Below are positions 63,983-64,000 of a stretch of DNA of 64,000 nt, in pieces. Each line of letters opens with the position of its first letter. The first letter of the stretch is position 1. Location: contig NZ_NGNS01000012.1 in assembly GCF_002165625.1 (NCBI RefSeq), positions 59,693-123,692 on the forward strand. The letters are read 5' to 3'. The DNA is from Neiella marina. GTDB lineage: Bacteria > Pseudomonadota > Gammaproteobacteria > Enterobacterales > Neiellaceae. Made by a program: the position numbers and the translations under genes. The notes beneath the pieces were generated by a model, which was given only the letters and a program-made list of their open reading frames with translations, had not been told where the DNA came from and did no database searches.

Positions 63983-64000
63983 ATGTCTATTACTGCCGTC
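63983..64000 (+). CDS. Possible start of a further gene, cut by window edge
   Basis: ATG at 63983 opens a frame of six codons (MSITAV) to the window end, with GGAG 12 bases upstream in the terminator loop. Too short to identify, and the preceding T-run makes it uncertain. Confidence 0.2.

Noticed and set aside
1..64000. CRISPR arrays, insertion sequences, prophage, integron
   Set aside because: No regularly spaced repeats, transposase, integrase or phage structural genes were seen on either strand.

Overview
The window reads as the chromosome of a marine gammaproteobacterium in or near the order Alteromonadales. Evidence for this: the gene orders parE-yqiA-cpdA-yqiB-nudF/tolC, ygiF-glnE and rpsU-dnaG-rpoD match the E. 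coli 66-69 min region, and rraB, gspAB and lpxL are gammaproteobacterial. A TonB receptor / tryptophan-halogenase-like / SapC cassette, of the kind common in marine polysaccharide degraders, sits at the left edge. G+C is near one half by eye. No rRNA, tRNA, insertion sequence, prophage or CRISPR array was seen.

Layout. 1-5.9 kb: a truncated lipoprotein gene, possibly a glycoside hydrolase, followed upstream by SapC, a flavin-dependent halogenase homologue and a large TonB-dependent receptor, all on the minus strand. This looks like the edge of a carbohydrate-uptake locus. 6.3-15.2 kb: individual housekeeping and accessory genes (ElyC, GST, exported DNA ligase LigE, a transglutaminase-like/TPR lipoprotein, YcdX-type PHP phosphoesterase, an AraC regulator divergent from a MATE pump, an acyl-CoA synthetase). 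15.3-19.3 kb: a surface-polysaccharide island with two glycosyltransferases bracketed by two inverted sulfotransferase paralogues, plus a WaaE-like glycosyltransferase. 19.5-28.1 kb: RNA-binding protein, rraB, plsC, parC, parE, yqiA, cpdA, yqiB, nudF. 28.2-39.9 kb: tolC, hldE, lpxL, a secreted protein of unknown function, glnE, ygiF, DUF47/PhoU-like plus PiT phosphate transporter, ygiM. 40.1-49.7 kb: putA, gspB-gspA, cca, a small unknown gene, and the divergent yqhD/yqhC pair. 49.7-57.9 kb: uppP, folK, folB, plsY, tsaD, and the macromolecular synthesis operon rpsU-yqeY-dnaG-rpoD. 58.0-63.9 kb: a lipoprotein with a flagellar-hook-like body, then an RND efflux pair.

Much of the gene content concerns the envelope: LPS heptose supply (HldE), lipid A acylation (LpxL), lipid carrier recycling (UppP), phospholipid synthesis (PlsC, PlsY), polysaccharide decoration (GTs, sulfotransferases), secretion (TolC, GspAB) and efflux. 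The most unusual item is the 344-residue lipoprotein at 57999-59033. Its body reads like the middle of the flagellar hook protein FlgE, but the N- and C-terminal polymerisation segments are absent, a lipobox replaces the N-terminus, and a calcium-loop-like motif is inserted. Other points of interest are a 14-base motif shared by the two promoter regions of the left-edge locus, a 20-base operator-like palindrome, a strong intercistronic hairpin after the TonB receptor, and the inverted sulfotransferase pair.
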